A stretch of 47,415 nt of DNA from Actinomycetota bacterium (GCA_009704985.1 WLDE01000007.1:1-47415), one strand, 5' to 3'; positions 7,278-15,590 are shown, counted from the first letter of the stretch. Notes: generated from the letters alone by a model not told the origin. Numbers and translations: made by a program.

Positions 7278-9007
7278 GCCGCCTCCTCCGTCTGCAGCTG
7301 CGATTCGACGATCTCCTGGTAGGTGGGGCACCCGGCGAGCAGGTCGTCGTGCGTGCCGAGGCCGACCACTCGACCGTCCTCGAGCACCAGGATCTGGTCC
7401 GCGTGGCGGATGGTGGCCACGCGCTGGCCCACCAGCAGGACGGCGGCGTCGCGCGTCTCGGGTCGCAACGCAGCCCGCAGCCGGGCGTCGGTGGCGACGT
7501 CGAGCGCGGAGAACGAGTCGTCGAACAGGTAGATGTCGGGGCGACGCACGAGCGCACGGGCGATCGCCAGGCGTTGGCGCTGGCCACCGCTGACGTTGCT
7601 GCCGCCCTGCACGATCGACGCCTCCAGCCCGCCGGGCATGGCCCGCACGAAGTCGGCCGCCTGCGCCACCTCGAGCGCGTGCCACATCTCGTCCTCGGTG
7701 GCCTCGGGCCGGCCGTAGCGGAGGTTGCTCGCCACCGTGCCGGAGAACAGGTAGGGCTTCTGGGGCACCAGGCCGATCCGTTCGCCCAGCCCGGCCGGTT
7801 CGAGCTCGCGCACGTCGACGCCGTTCACGAGCACCCGTCCGCCGGTCACGTCGAACAGCCGTGGCACGAGGCCGAGCAGGGTGGTCTTGCCCGAGCCGGT
7901 GCTGCCGATGATCGCCGTGGTCTGGCCGGGCAGGCAGGTGAAGGTGATGTCGTGCAGGACGTCGCTCTCGGCGCCGGGATACCCGAACGACGCGCCGATG
8001 AACTGCACGGTCGCACGCTGCGGCATCGAGGTGACGGGCGTGGCCGGGGCCACCACCGACGACGGGGTGTCCAGCACCTCGATGATGCGGTCCGCGCTGA
8101 CGCTGGCGCGCGGCCACATCGAGGCGATGAACGTGGACATCATCACCGACATCAGGATCTGCACCAGGTAGGTGATGTACGCCACCATCGCGCCCACCTG
8201 CATGTCGCCGCTCGCGACCCGGTTCGACCCGAACCACACCACCGCCACGCTGGCGAAGTTCGTCATCGCGATCGCAGTGGGGAACATGAACGACATCAGC
8301 CGGCCCGACCGCAGCGCGCTCTCGGTGACGGCGTCGTTGGCCTCGGCGAACCGCACGGCCTCCTGCGGTTCGCGCACGAACGCCCGCACCACGCGCATCC
8401 CGGTGATCTGCTCGCGCAGCACCCGGTTGAGTCCGTCGATGCGGTCCTGCATCCGCTGGAACTCGGGCACCATCAGCCGGATGATGTTGCCGACGATGAG
8501 CAGCAGGATCGGGATGCTGGTGAACAGCAGCCACGACAGGCCGACGTCCTCGCGCATCGCCATGATGATCCCGCCGATCGCCCAGATGGGTGCCGACACG
8601 ATCATCGTGAGGCTCATCTGGACGAGCATCTGCACCTGCTGCACGTCGTTGGTGATGCGGGTGATGAGCGACGGGGCGCCGAGGGTGCCGACCTCGCGCG
8701 CCGAGAAGCCGGTCACCCGGTCGAACAGGTCGCGGCGCACGTCGCGGCCGTAGGCCATCGCGACCTGGGAGCCGATGTAGACGGCCACGATGGTGAGCAC
8801 CACCTGACCGAGCGTGCAGAGCAGCATCAGGGCGCCCATGCGCCAGATGAACCCGGTGTCGCCGGTGACCACGCCCTCGTCGATGATGCGGGCGTTGAGT
8901 CGCGGCAGGTAGAGGCCGAGGACGGCCTGCGCGGACTGCAGCGCCACGACCCAGAGCAGCTGCCGACGGTAGGGGCGGAGGTGGGAGCGGAGGAGCCGGA
9001 CGAGCAT
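7274..9007 (-). CDS. ABC exporter subunit with degenerate catalytic site (heterodimer partner 1)
   Basis: 577-residue half-transporter: transmembrane domain (1-300) and ATPase domain (about 332-570). Walker A is GSTGSGKT (368-375) and the signature is a good VSGGQ (472-476). Walker B reads IYLFDD, with Asp497 in place of the catalytic Glu, and the H-loop has Gln528 (VGQRVATI) instead of His. These are the hallmarks of the non-catalytic half of an asymmetric ABC heterodimer. The partner is the next gene, overlapping by 4 bp. No Shine-Dalgarno is seen; a TAGGGT hexamer lies 9 nt before the ATG, so it may have its own leaderless transcript in addition to read-through from the MFS gene. Confidence 0.9.
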   Translation of the reverse strand: MLVRLLRSHLRPYRRQLLWVVALQSAQAVLGLYLPRLNARIIDEGVVTGDTGFIWRMGALMLLCTLGQVVLTIVAVYIGSQVAMAYGRDVRRDLFDRVTGFSAREVGTLGAPSLITRITNDVQQVQMLVQMSLTMIVSAPIWAIGGIIMAMREDVGLSWLLFTSIPILLLIVGNIIRLMVPEFQRMQDRIDGLNRVLREQITGMRVVRAFVREPQEAVRFAEANDAVTESALRSGRLMSFMFPTAIAMTNFASVAVVWFGSNRVASGDMQVGAMVAYITYLVQILMSVMMSTFIASMWPRASVSADRIIEVLDTPSSVVAPATPVTSMPQRATVQFIGASFGYPGAESDVLHDITFTCLPGQTTAIIGSTGSGKTTLLGLVPRLFDVTGGRVLVNGVDVRELEPAGLGERIGLVPQKPYLFSGTVASNLRYGRPEATEDEMWHALEVAQAADFVRAMPGGLEASIVQGGSNVSGGQRQRLAIARALVRRPDIYLFDDSFSALDVATDARLRAALRPETRDAAVLLVGQRVATIRHADQILVLEDGRVVGLGTHDDLLAGCPTYQEIVESQLQTEEAA

Positions 9008-9016
9008 GTGGGTCCG

Positions 9017-9022
9017 ACCCTA
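9017..9022 (-). promoter_or_regulatory. Putative -10 element of the ABC exporter genes
   Basis: TAGGGT on the minus strand, 9 nt before the ATG at 9007. Its TAG is also the stop codon of the upstream MFS gene. It fits the leaderless pattern seen across this window. Confidence 0.45.
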
Positions 9023-10252
9023 CCGAGGGGTGGCCTCGGCGAGCGGGCCGGATGCGACGGCCTGCCGGCCGCGGTGGAGCGCACCGGCCATGAGCACCAG
9101 CGCGACCCCGCCGACCACGGCGAACGCGATCCGCACGTCCTGCCACTGCGAGACCGCACCGATCGACACGGCGGTGAGCATCGATCCGAAGCGCTGGCCG
9201 AGCAGCATCCAGCCGAGGCCGGCACCGGCGGAGGTGCCCGGGAGGCGTGCGGCGGTGGCGTACAGCTGCGGGAACACGACCGACAGCCCGAGCCCCCACA
9301 GCATCAGTCCCACGACCGCCATCGGCGTCGCCGGGGCGAGCACCGTGACCACGAGGCCGGCACCCACGAGCCACATGGCGCCGTTCATCAGCCGTGTCTC
9401 GCCGACGCGCTCGAGCACGTGGTCGCCGCTCAGCCGCCCGACCAGCATCGCCCCCGCGCACGCGACCGTGCCCAGGCCGGCGAGCCGGCCGGCGTCGAAC
9501 TCGTCGGTCAGCAGCACGGCGGCCCAGTCGGCCGGTGCCACCTCGAGCGCGATCGCACCGATCGCGGCGAGGGCCATCGCGATCATCGGCCCGTCGGGAC
9601 GCAGGCGGCGGCGCGTCGGTGCGTCGTCCGTGCCGGCTGCGGTGGCGGCGGGTTCGTGCGGCGCGTCGACCGGGATGAACCAGCGGCGCACCACGAGCGT
9701 GGTGGCCAGCAGCAGGGCGCCGACGGTGACGAGGTGTACCTCGATCGGGATCTCCGTCGCTCGGGCGAGCGACCCCACGAGCGCGCCCCCCGTGAACCCG
9801 AGGCTCCACATGCCGTGCAGACGGTTCATGATCGGCCGGTCGAGCTGCTCCTGGGCCATCACCCCCTGGGCGTTCATCGCGACGTCGTTGAACACGTCGA
9901 ACGCACCGAGCACGGTGAGCAGCACCAGCAGGAGGGCCGCGTGCGGTGCGAACGCGATGAGCGGCATGCCGACGGACAGCGTGACCGCCGCGATGGTGAG
10001 CAACCGGGCGCTGCCGAGGCGCTCGGACAGCCGCCCGACGGCGACCGCGCCGATGATGCCGCCGAGGCCACCACCGAGCAGGGTGACGCCGAGACCGGCG
10101 TTGCCGAGCCCGAGCTGGTCGCGGATCTCGGTGATGCGCGGGAGCCAGTTGGAGAACGTCGCGCCGTTGACGAAGAAGAGCGTCGCCGCGGCCAGTGCCG
10201 CGTGGGTGGCCCGCGGTGCAGGTGCGCCGGCCGTGGGGGGTGCGTCGCTCAC
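9020..10252 (-). CDS. MFS transporter, YbjJ-like
   Basis: 410-residue, 12-helix major facilitator protein. The early segment TLFFVNGATFSNWLPRI and the central VFNDVAMNAQGV ... NRLHGMWSLGFTGGALVGS are characteristic of the YbjJ/fucose-permease-like branch. The loop between the two six-helix halves (about 185-220) is charged and variable. Probable role: proton-coupled transport of a small organic solute, direction unknown. It lies 12 bp upstream of the ABC exporter pair on the same strand, so the three may form one export unit. The start is GTG 10252 with TAGGCT 8 nt before it and no ribosome binding site. Confidence 0.85.
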   Translation of the reverse strand: MSDAPPTAGAPAPRATHAALAAATLFFVNGATFSNWLPRITEIRDQLGLGNAGLGVTLLGGGLGGIIGAVAVGRLSERLGSARLLTIAAVTLSVGMPLIAFAPHAALLLVLLTVLGAFDVFNDVAMNAQGVMAQEQLDRPIMNRLHGMWSLGFTGGALVGSLARATEIPIEVHLVTVGALLLATTLVVRRWFIPVDAPHEPAATAAGTDDAPTRRRLRPDGPMIAMALAAIGAIALEVAPADWAAVLLTDEFDAGRLAGLGTVACAGAMLVGRLSGDHVLERVGETRLMNGAMWLVGAGLVVTVLAPATPMAVVGLMLWGLGLSVVFPQLYATAARLPGTSAGAGLGWMLLGQRFGSMLTAVSIGAVSQWQDVRIAFAVVGGVALVLMAGALHRGRQAVASGPLAEATPR

Positions 10253-10260
10253 GTCGGGCG

Positions 10261-10266
10261 AGCCTA
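10261..10266 (-). promoter_or_regulatory. Putative -10 element of the MFS gene (leaderless)
   Basis: TAGGCT on the minus strand, 8 nt before the GTG at 10252. There is no Shine-Dalgarno sequence in the gap. It lies back to back with the putative promoter of the crotonase gene. Confidence 0.5.
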
Positions 10267-10328
10267 CGTCGCAGGGTGCGCCGGCTCCGCGTGGTCCGAC
10301 GACACGGCGTGCGCCGTTCGCCGTCGCC

Positions 10329-10334
10329 TACCCT
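10329..10334 (+). promoter_or_regulatory. Putative -10 element of the crotonase gene (leaderless)
   Basis: TACCCT, 7 nt before the ATG at 10342, with no ribosome binding site between. Confidence 0.5.
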
Positions 10335-10341
10335 CCTCGGC

Positions 10342-11055
10342 ATGACCTCCGCACCTGTCACCCTCGAAGCGCGCGACGGCGTGCTCGTCGCCCACCTCGA
10401 CGACGGCAAGGCGAACGCCCTGTCGAGCGTGATGATCCGGGCGATCCACGAGGCGATCGACGCCGCCGAGGGCGACTCGTCCGTGTCGGCGCTGGTGCTG
10501 CACGGCCGGCCGGGCAAGTTCTGCGCGGGGTTCGACCTCGAGGTGATGCGTGGCGGCGACCTCGCGGCCGTGGTGGGGCTCGTGAGCGACGGCGGCGAGC
10601 TGGTGCAGCGGCTGTACGGCGCGTCGGTGCCCGTGGTGGCCGCGTGCACCGGGCACGCCCTCGCCGCGGGCGCGCTGCTGCTGCTCGGCTGCGACCTGCG
10701 GATCGGCGCCGACGTCGACTGCAAGATCGGCCTCAACGAGGTCGCCATCGGCATGGTGCTGCCGGCCTGGGCCATCACGATCTCGGAGGAACGGCTCGAC
10801 GGCCGTCACCTGCAGCGGGCCGTGGCGCTCGCGGAGGTCACCGACGGCCGTGGTGCGATCGACGCGGGCTTCCTCGACCGCGTGGTCGCCGCCGACGAGG
10901 TGCTGGACGCCGCCGTCGCCGCCGCGGCCGGCCTGGCGTCGTTGCACCGCCGGGCCTACGCCGGCACCGTGCGGGCGCTGCGCGGCGGCACCCTGGATCG
11001 CATGGCCGCGCAGATCGCCGACGACCGGGCCGCCGGCAACGTCCCGTCGGTCTGA
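10342..11055 (+). CDS. Enoyl-CoA hydratase/isomerase family protein (crotonase)
   Basis: 237-residue crotonase-fold protein, slightly short for the family. The acyl-CoA oxyanion-hole segment is KFCAGFDL (about residues 64-71), and the second is GHALAAGALLLLGCD (about 106-120) instead of the usual NGxAxGGG. A Glu in the GLNEVAIG segment is at one of the catalytic Glu positions. It probably acts on short or medium acyl-CoA, as hydratase or isomerase. The start is ATG 10342, since the frame upstream has no plausible start and a leaderless -10 lies 7 nt before it. It is divergent from the MFS gene. Confidence 0.85.
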   Translation: MTSAPVTLEARDGVLVAHLDDGKANALSSVMIRAIHEAIDAAEGDSSVSALVLHGRPGKFCAGFDLEVMRGGDLAAVVGLVSDGGELVQRLYGASVPVVAACTGHALAAGALLLLGCDLRIGADVDCKIGLNEVAIGMVLPAWAITISEERLDGRHLQRAVALAEVTDGRGAIDAGFLDRVVAADEVLDAAVAAAAGLASLHRRAYAGTVRALRGGTLDRMAAQIADDRAAGNVPSV

Positions 11056-11121
11056 CAGCGGCGAGGGTGCCGGAGGGTGCCGTCGGTGGCGTCGGCGTGA
11101 ACCCCCCGCTCGTTCCCGGAG

Positions 11122-11301
11122 ATGTGCGTGTTCATCCGGTACATGGTCCCGTCGATGAACTTCTCGGAGCGGCTCGACATGCTCGGCGGCATGTACCAGG
11201 GCGCCCCGCCGGAGATCTTCGAGATGTTCCGTGCCGCCGCCGAGGCGTGCCTCCCCGCCGACGAGTACCGGGCCGTCGCGACCGCCGCCGGCTTCGCCTG
11301 A
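11122..11301 (+). CDS. 59-codon ORF, possible remnant of a larger gene
   Basis: ATG to TGA ORF encoding MCVFIRYMVPSMNF ... ERLDMLGGMYQGAPPEIFEMF ..., a helical, protein-like sequence with codon use like its neighbours. The coding look extends a few codons upstream of the ATG to a TGA at 11098 (reading RSFPEMCVFIRY), which suggests that the N-terminal part of a larger protein was lost. From memory the sequence resembles the C-terminal segment of hemerythrin-like (HHE) proteins of actinobacteria, which have a similar LGGM...APPE..F pattern, but I am not sure. It is convergent with the GrdB-like gene, with 16 bp between them. Confidence 0.4.
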   Translation: MCVFIRYMVPSMNFSERLDMLGGMYQGAPPEIFEMFRAAAEACLPADEYRAVATAAGFA

Positions 11302-11317
11302 CGCCGGTCGTCGTCGG

Positions 11318-12472
11318 TCAGCGCTGGCCGGGGGTCATGTAGAACCACACGGGGAACGGAGCGCCGGCGTCGCGGATCGCGGCCCGTGCTCGCAGCACGA
11401 GCGCGCCAGCCTCGGTGCGGTCGAAGAACCAGTCCTCGACGGCGCGGGCGCCGGCGGCGGGTCCGTCGACCAGCTCGAGCGCGGCCTCCTCGTAGTACGT
11501 GCGGATGTCGTGGCACACCGCCGTGGTGTTGCCGCCCGGCAGGCCGGCCTCCTTCCACGTGGCACCTTCGGCGATCGCGTGGAGCACGGCGAGCGCGCCG
11601 GGCACGCCGTCGGCGTCCACGACTCGGCCGACCGAACTCACACCGCGGCGGGCGAGCGCGCGGTCGTAGGCCTTGCGCAGGCCCCGCGCCTCGTCGACCG
11701 CCGGGGGCAGCGACGGGTCGAACCGGGGCGGCAGGGTGCAGGCGAGCGGCGTGTCGTCGGCCTCGATCACCGTCGGGTGGTCCACGAGCACGGGGCCGCT
11801 CGGCTCGTCGAGCAGCGCGAAGGCGCGTGCCAGCACGTCGTGCTGGAACTCGGGGTCGCCGGGGACACCGAGGGGACGACCGAGCGGGAACTCGCAGTGC
11901 AGCGCACGCGGGGGAGCGGCCTTGGCGGCCATCTCCCGCACGGAGGACAGGACGACGGTGGCGATGCCGGCGGCTTCGAGGACGTGGGCGAGCACACTCA
12001 CGGTGCGCGTGCAGAGGGGTCAAACGGGGGTGAGGATCGCCACGTCGACACCGTCGGCGCGCAGCGCGGCGGCCGCAGCGGGGCCGGTGTCGAGCCGGAT
12101 GGTGGCCACGTCGTCGGGTTGGTTGCCGGCGAACGACACGTGCCGCGGCGCGACGCGGCCGATCACGCCTCGCGCGGCGAGCTCCTCCAGGCGGTCGATC
12201 GGGTAGACGACGTTCAGGTCGAGGGCCACCCCGACGCGGTCGAAGTTGGGGCTCCAGTGCCCGAGCACCAGATCACGGCGGTCGCGGGCCACGAAGCGGT
12301 ATCCCGCGTCACCGGCGCCGAACGCCTCGTCGCCCTGGGCGTAGAGCGCGGCCGAGGTGACGATCGCGACCGTGGACTCCGAGAGCGGCCTCGGGGTCAC
12401 CCACGCCGGATTCGGGAACTCCGGTGCCGGCAGTGTCGCCGCATGTGCCCGCATCGCCTGATCGCCGTTCAT
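11318..12472 (-). CDS. GrdB-like reductase, candidate selenoprotein (in-frame TGA = Sec151)
   Basis: Two ORFs in the same frame, 12472-12023 and 12019-11318, are separated by a single TGA at 12022-12020. Together they give one 384-residue protein that looks complete for the glycine/sarcosine/betaine reductase selenoprotein B-like family. The first half has VAIVTSAALY, DLNVVYPIDRLEELAARGVIG and VAPRHVSF and ends VDVAILTPV. The second begins PLC and continues VLEAAGIATVVLSS and EFPLGRPLG. The TGA falls where homologues carry Sec or Cys in a (U/C)PLC motif, giving U151-P-L-C154. A hairpin follows it at a distance suited to a bacterial SECIS. The start at 12472 has a GGAGGGG site. The function in an aerobe is unknown, probably thiol/selenol redox chemistry. 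Alternative: a nonsense mutation in a Cys homologue. Confidence 0.72.
11992..12008 (-). promoter_or_regulatory. SECIS-like hairpin after the in-frame TGA
   Basis: On the mRNA, GCGCAC pairs with GUGUGC (six pairs, one G-U) around the loop CGUGA. The loop begins 18 nt after the UGA and has G as its second base, which agrees with what I know of bacterial SECIS rules (short apical loop with an early G, about 16-37 nt from UGA). A second register with a 9-nt loop starting with G is also possible. It was found by eye, without an energy calculation. Confidence 0.45.
12020..12022 (-). other. In-frame TGA, candidate selenocysteine codon
   Basis: The TGA follows codon 150 (ending LTPV) and precedes codons for Pro-Leu-Cys. 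It is the only stop between 12472 and 11318 in this frame. The GTG at 12001, the only nearby start for a separate second ORF, has no ribosome binding site. Confidence 0.6.
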
Positions 12473-12597
12473 GTGCCCCTCCCGTCGCGTCCGCAGCGTC
12501 GTGCCGACCTCGCCGCATCGTAGGCAGCCCGGACGCCCGTCCCAGCGGTCCGTGGGTGGGGCTGACGAACCGGCCCTCCAGCGGCGATGATGGGGCG

Positions 12598-13461
12598 GTG
12601 CGGAACGAGTTCGACGCCTGGTCGACCCTGTTCACGGCGATGGTGCTCCAGGCGATGCCGTTCCTGGTCCTCGGCGTGGTGCTGTCGGCGCTCGTCGGTG
12701 TGCTGGTGCCGACGCGCGTGTGGGACTGGGTGCTGCGTCGGCGACCGGTCGTGGCCGTTCCCGCGGCCGCCGCGTGCGGGGCGCTGGTGCCCGGGTGCGA
12801 GTGCACCACCGTGCCGCTCGCGGGCCGGCTCACGGATCGTGGCGTGTCGTTCGCCGCGGCCATGTCGTTCGCGCTGGCGTCGCCGGCGCTGAACCCGATC
12901 GTGCTGCTGGCGACGGCGGCCGCCTTCGCCGGGTCCCCGGAGATGGTGCTCGCCCGGTTCGTCGCGTCGTTCCTGGCCGTGCTCGTGGTGGGCGCGTACC
13001 TCACCGCCAGCGGCATGCAGCCGCCCTATCGGAGCGGCCATGCCCACGTGGAGGGAGGCGGGGTGCTGCGACGGCTGTCGGGTTCGGCCCAGCACGACCT
13101 CGCCCACACCGCCGGGCTCGTCGTGCTCGGCGCGGCGATCGCCGCGTCGCTGCGGGTGCTGCTGCCGGACGGCGTGCTGCCGAGCCTGGCCGACGACCTG
13201 CCGGTCGCCGTGGCCACGATGGCGGTGCTCGCGGTGGTGATGGCGCTGTGCTCGGAGTCGGACGCCTTCGTGGCGGCCACGTTCGTGCTGTTCCCGTCGA
13301 CGGCCGTGCTCACCTTCATGGTGGTCGGGCCGCTCGTCGACATCCGACTGCTGCTCATGTACCGCTCCGCGTTCGGCACCCGCGCGGCGGCCGCGATCGG
13401 TTCGTTCGCGATGATCGGCGCCGTGACGTCGAGCCTGGTGGTGGGGAGCCTGCTGCTGTGA
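12598..13461 (+). CDS. YraQ-type permease (ArsP_1/DUF318 family)
   Basis: 287-residue, roughly eight-helix membrane protein of the ArsP_1/YraQ permease family, some members of which are linked to efflux of arsenicals or metals. The family motif GCECTTVP is present (residues 66-73, Cys67 and Cys69), with SFALASPALNP further on and a second-half counterpart, CSESDAFVAA, suggesting an internal duplication. The start is GTG 12598; the longer reading frame upstream lacks hydrophobic character. The stop overlaps the GTG start of the next gene (GTGA), so the two are coupled, as is usual for this pair. Divergent from the GrdB-like gene. The transported ion is not known. Confidence 0.82.
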   Translation: MRNEFDAWSTLFTAMVLQAMPFLVLGVVLSALVGVLVPTRVWDWVLRRRPVVAVPAAAACGALVPGCECTTVPLAGRLTDRGVSFAAAMSFALASPALNPIVLLATAAAFAGSPEMVLARFVASFLAVLVVGAYLTASGMQPPYRSGHAHVEGGGVLRRLSGSAQHDLAHTAGLVVLGAAIAASLRVLLPDGVLPSLADDLPVAVATMAVLAVVMALCSESDAFVAATFVLFPSTAVLTFMVVGPLVDIRLLLMYRSAFGTRAAAAIGSFAMIGAVTSSLVVGSLLL

Positions 13462-14246
13462 CCGACCTGCACGAGCACGACCACGCGCACGACCACGCGC
13501 ACGACGACGGTGGCAGCCGTGCGGCGTTCGTGCGCCGATCGCTCACCGGCGCGCTGCTCACCGCGATCGGCGGGTCGATGATGGTCGTCGCGCTCACCGG
13601 CGACAGCAGCTTCTACGTCCGCGAGTTCATGGACCTGCCGCTGATCGTGACCGGTGGCCTCGTCGTCCTGCTCGGTGTCGCGGCGATCGCCGGGGTGGTG
13701 GTCCCCGCCCACGCGCCACGGTCGCTCGTGCTCGTCGGCGTCGCGGCGATCGTGATCCTGGTGGTGCGGCCCGGTCCGCTGTCGGTGGACGCCGGCCTGC
13801 GCTACGACGTGGTCTCGGGCGAACGGGTGCAGGCGTCGTTCGAGATCCCTCCCGAGTCGCTCGTCGGGGTGGACGCCGACCCAGCGGAGATCCGCGCACG
13901 CGCCGTGGAGTTGCACGCGGCACAGATCCACTTCGCGGTCGACCAGCTGCCGGACCAGTTCCAGGAGGTCGCGATCCGCATGGTCGGCCAGTTCGACGTC
14001 GACGAGGACGGTGACGCATCCCTCGTGCGGTTCCGCATCATGTGCTGTGCGGCCGACGCCGTGCGGCTCACCACCCCGCTCGGGCTCGACCGGGTCGCCG
14101 AGGGGCCCACGACCTTCGAACGTGGCACGTGGGTGGAGCTGTGGGGCCAGTGGGACGGCGACGTGGAGGACCCCCTGATCGAGGTGTCCGCGATCCGCGA
14201 GATCACCGCGCCGGAGCGGCCGTACCTCACGCTGGGCGACCTCTGA
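13458..14246 (+). CDS. YcgQ/DUF1980-type partner protein with histidine-rich N-terminus
   Basis: 262-residue protein of the TIGR03943/DUF1980 family, which is found next to YraQ-type permeases. The first 15 residues are rich in His and Asp (HEHDHAHDHAHDD), a likely metal-binding stretch encoded by a short 12-bp tandem repeat. About three hydrophobic segments follow (35-110), then a soluble domain with the family motif FRIMCCAADAVRL near residue 194. The GTG start overlaps the stop of yraQ by 4 bp. The two proteins presumably act together in handling zinc or another divalent metal, which is an inference from the His cluster and the cysteines. Confidence 0.8.
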   Translation: MTDLHEHDHAHDHAHDDGGSRAAFVRRSLTGALLTAIGGSMMVVALTGDSSFYVREFMDLPLIVTGGLVVLLGVAAIAGVVVPAHAPRSLVLVGVAAIVILVVRPGPLSVDAGLRYDVVSGERVQASFEIPPESLVGVDADPAEIRARAVELHAAQIHFAVDQLPDQFQEVAIRMVGQFDVDEDGDASLVRFRIMCCAADAVRLTTPLGLDRVAEGPTTFERGTWVELWGQWDGDVEDPLIEVSAIREITAPERPYLTLGDL

Positions 14247-14465
14247 CCCGGACCGAGCGTGCCGTGACGCGCGCCCGCAGCCTCCGCCACCAGCGGTGGA
14301 GCGAGTTCTGACGGCACGTTGATCCGAACCTGATCCGCCTCCGTCACCGTCGGCGACCGTGGTGGTCCACTTCGGGTCATTCCCCGCACGAGTCTTCGGC
14401 GACCCGACACCCCGTCGTAATCTGGCGCCCGCCGCGCGGGGCGGCGGTCCAGGAAGGACGGAAGC

Positions 14466-15575
14466 GTGACCGGGTCGGGGCTGGCCCAGCCGCAACCGCC
14501 GACGAGCCGGGACGGCGAGTCGGGCAGGTTCGAGACGAGTGTGACGGAGATCGCGAGGACGGCGGAGGCGCTCAGCGCTGCGCCGGACCCGTTGGCGTTC
14601 CAGCGGATCGCTTCGGCCGAGCTCCAGCGGCTCCAGGAGCTCTCGGGTGCCCGATCCGTCCACCTGATCGTGGCGTGGGGCGCCCGCGTCGAACAGCGGG
14701 TCCTGCTGCACGGCCCGGCCGAGACGCACGACGATCGCCGGATGCTGGCCGGGTTGCTCGCGACGCCGTCGTGGCACGAGCTGGTGCCCGACGGCACCGT
14801 GGCCTCGTTCGCCCCGTCCGATGTGCCGCCTGCGGTGTCGTCCGTGCTCGCCGACCGCGGTGTGGCGACGGTCTGGGTGGTCGGTGGCGCCCGCTCGATG
14901 CCGGGCACCAGCCACGCCGTGTTCGTCTTCGCCGACGACGTCGAGCCACTCTCCGAGCTGGAGGCGGCGTCGTTGCGGATCCGCTGCAGCGTGCTCATCT
15001 CCCGCGCGATCGTCCGGCTCGCCGGCTTCGAGTGGGACCAGCTCGCGTCGGACCCCGACGATGAGCGATCGTCGTACTCGTTCGCGACGGACCACGAGGG
15101 GTTGCTGCTGCGGTGGCCGTTCCCGCTCGTCGGCGTCGACCGACGGCTCGAGATGCAGGTCGACGCGGACGATCGCCGGCCGCTGCTGGCCGCGGTCGAC
15201 GCCCTGCTCGCCGGCTCGATGGCGTCGTACGAGGTCGTGGTCCATCACGCCGACGGTCATCCGTCGCATCCGATGCGGCTCATGATGCGGCGTGCCCGCA
15301 CCGGTGGCATCGACGGCATCGTGCTGCCGCCCGACCTGCCGGTGGCCGCGCTCCCGAACCACCTGCTCGAGCGGCTCACCCAGCGCGAGCAGGACGTGGT
15401 GCGGCTCATCGCCGAGGGGCTCCGCGTCCGGCAGGTGGGGGAGCGGCTGTTCCTCAGCCAGCACACCGTGCGCAACCACCTGAAGAGCGTGTTCGCGAAG
15501 CTGTCGGTGTCGTCGCAGGCCGATCTCATCTCGCTCGTGAACGACCCGAGGTCGGTCGTCGTCGCGGCCGACTGA
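14466..15575 (+). CDS. LuxR-family transcriptional regulator with N-terminal sensor region
   Basis: 369-residue protein. The C-terminal LuxR-type helix-turn-helix is clear (about 302-360: LTQREQDVVRLIAEGL, LFLSQHTVRNHLKSVFAKL). The N-terminal 300 residues look like two sensory modules, a GAF-like part (about 40-185) and a PAS-like part (about 200-290), but neither has a diagnostic ligand motif. No receiver domain is present. The start is GTG 14466 with an AGGAAGG ribosome binding site. A 219-bp upstream region holds a TAATCT hexamer near 14420 that could be a -10. Target genes are unknown; the enoyl-CoA hydratase gene follows on the same strand. Confidence 0.8.
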   Translation: MTGSGLAQPQPPTSRDGESGRFETSVTEIARTAEALSAAPDPLAFQRIASAELQRLQELSGARSVHLIVAWGARVEQRVLLHGPAETHDDRRMLAGLLATPSWHELVPDGTVASFAPSDVPPAVSSVLADRGVATVWVVGGARSMPGTSHAVFVFADDVEPLSELEAASLRIRCSVLISRAIVRLAGFEWDQLASDPDDERSSYSFATDHEGLLLRWPFPLVGVDRRLEMQVDADDRRPLLAAVDALLAGSMASYEVVVHHADGHPSHPMRLMMRRARTGGIDGIVLPPDLPVAALPNHLLERLTQREQDVVRLIAEGLRVRQVGERLFLSQHTVRNHLKSVFAKLSVSSQADLISLVNDPRSVVVAAD

Positions 15576-15590
15576 GTCCGCTCGTGTCGG

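Noticed and set aside
5370..10778. A very long open frame (1802 codons) on the minus strand
   Set aside because: It results from the lack of stop codons in high-GC DNA. Only its last 635 codons, from 7277, are the ABC exporter subunit; the rest is out of frame with the other exporter subunit and the MFS gene.
11053..11100. TGA codons at 11053 and 11098 between the crotonase and the 59-codon ORF, as a second selenoprotein
   Set aside because: Two stops occur and the sequence between them is not protein-like. The crotonase ends at a natural C-terminus and there is no redox motif at either TGA.
11318..12001. The second half of the GrdB-like gene as an independent protein starting at GTG 12001
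   Set aside because: There is no ribosome binding site or promoter element, it would start inside a conserved domain and lack the family N-terminal half, and the upstream half would end at the catalytic motif.
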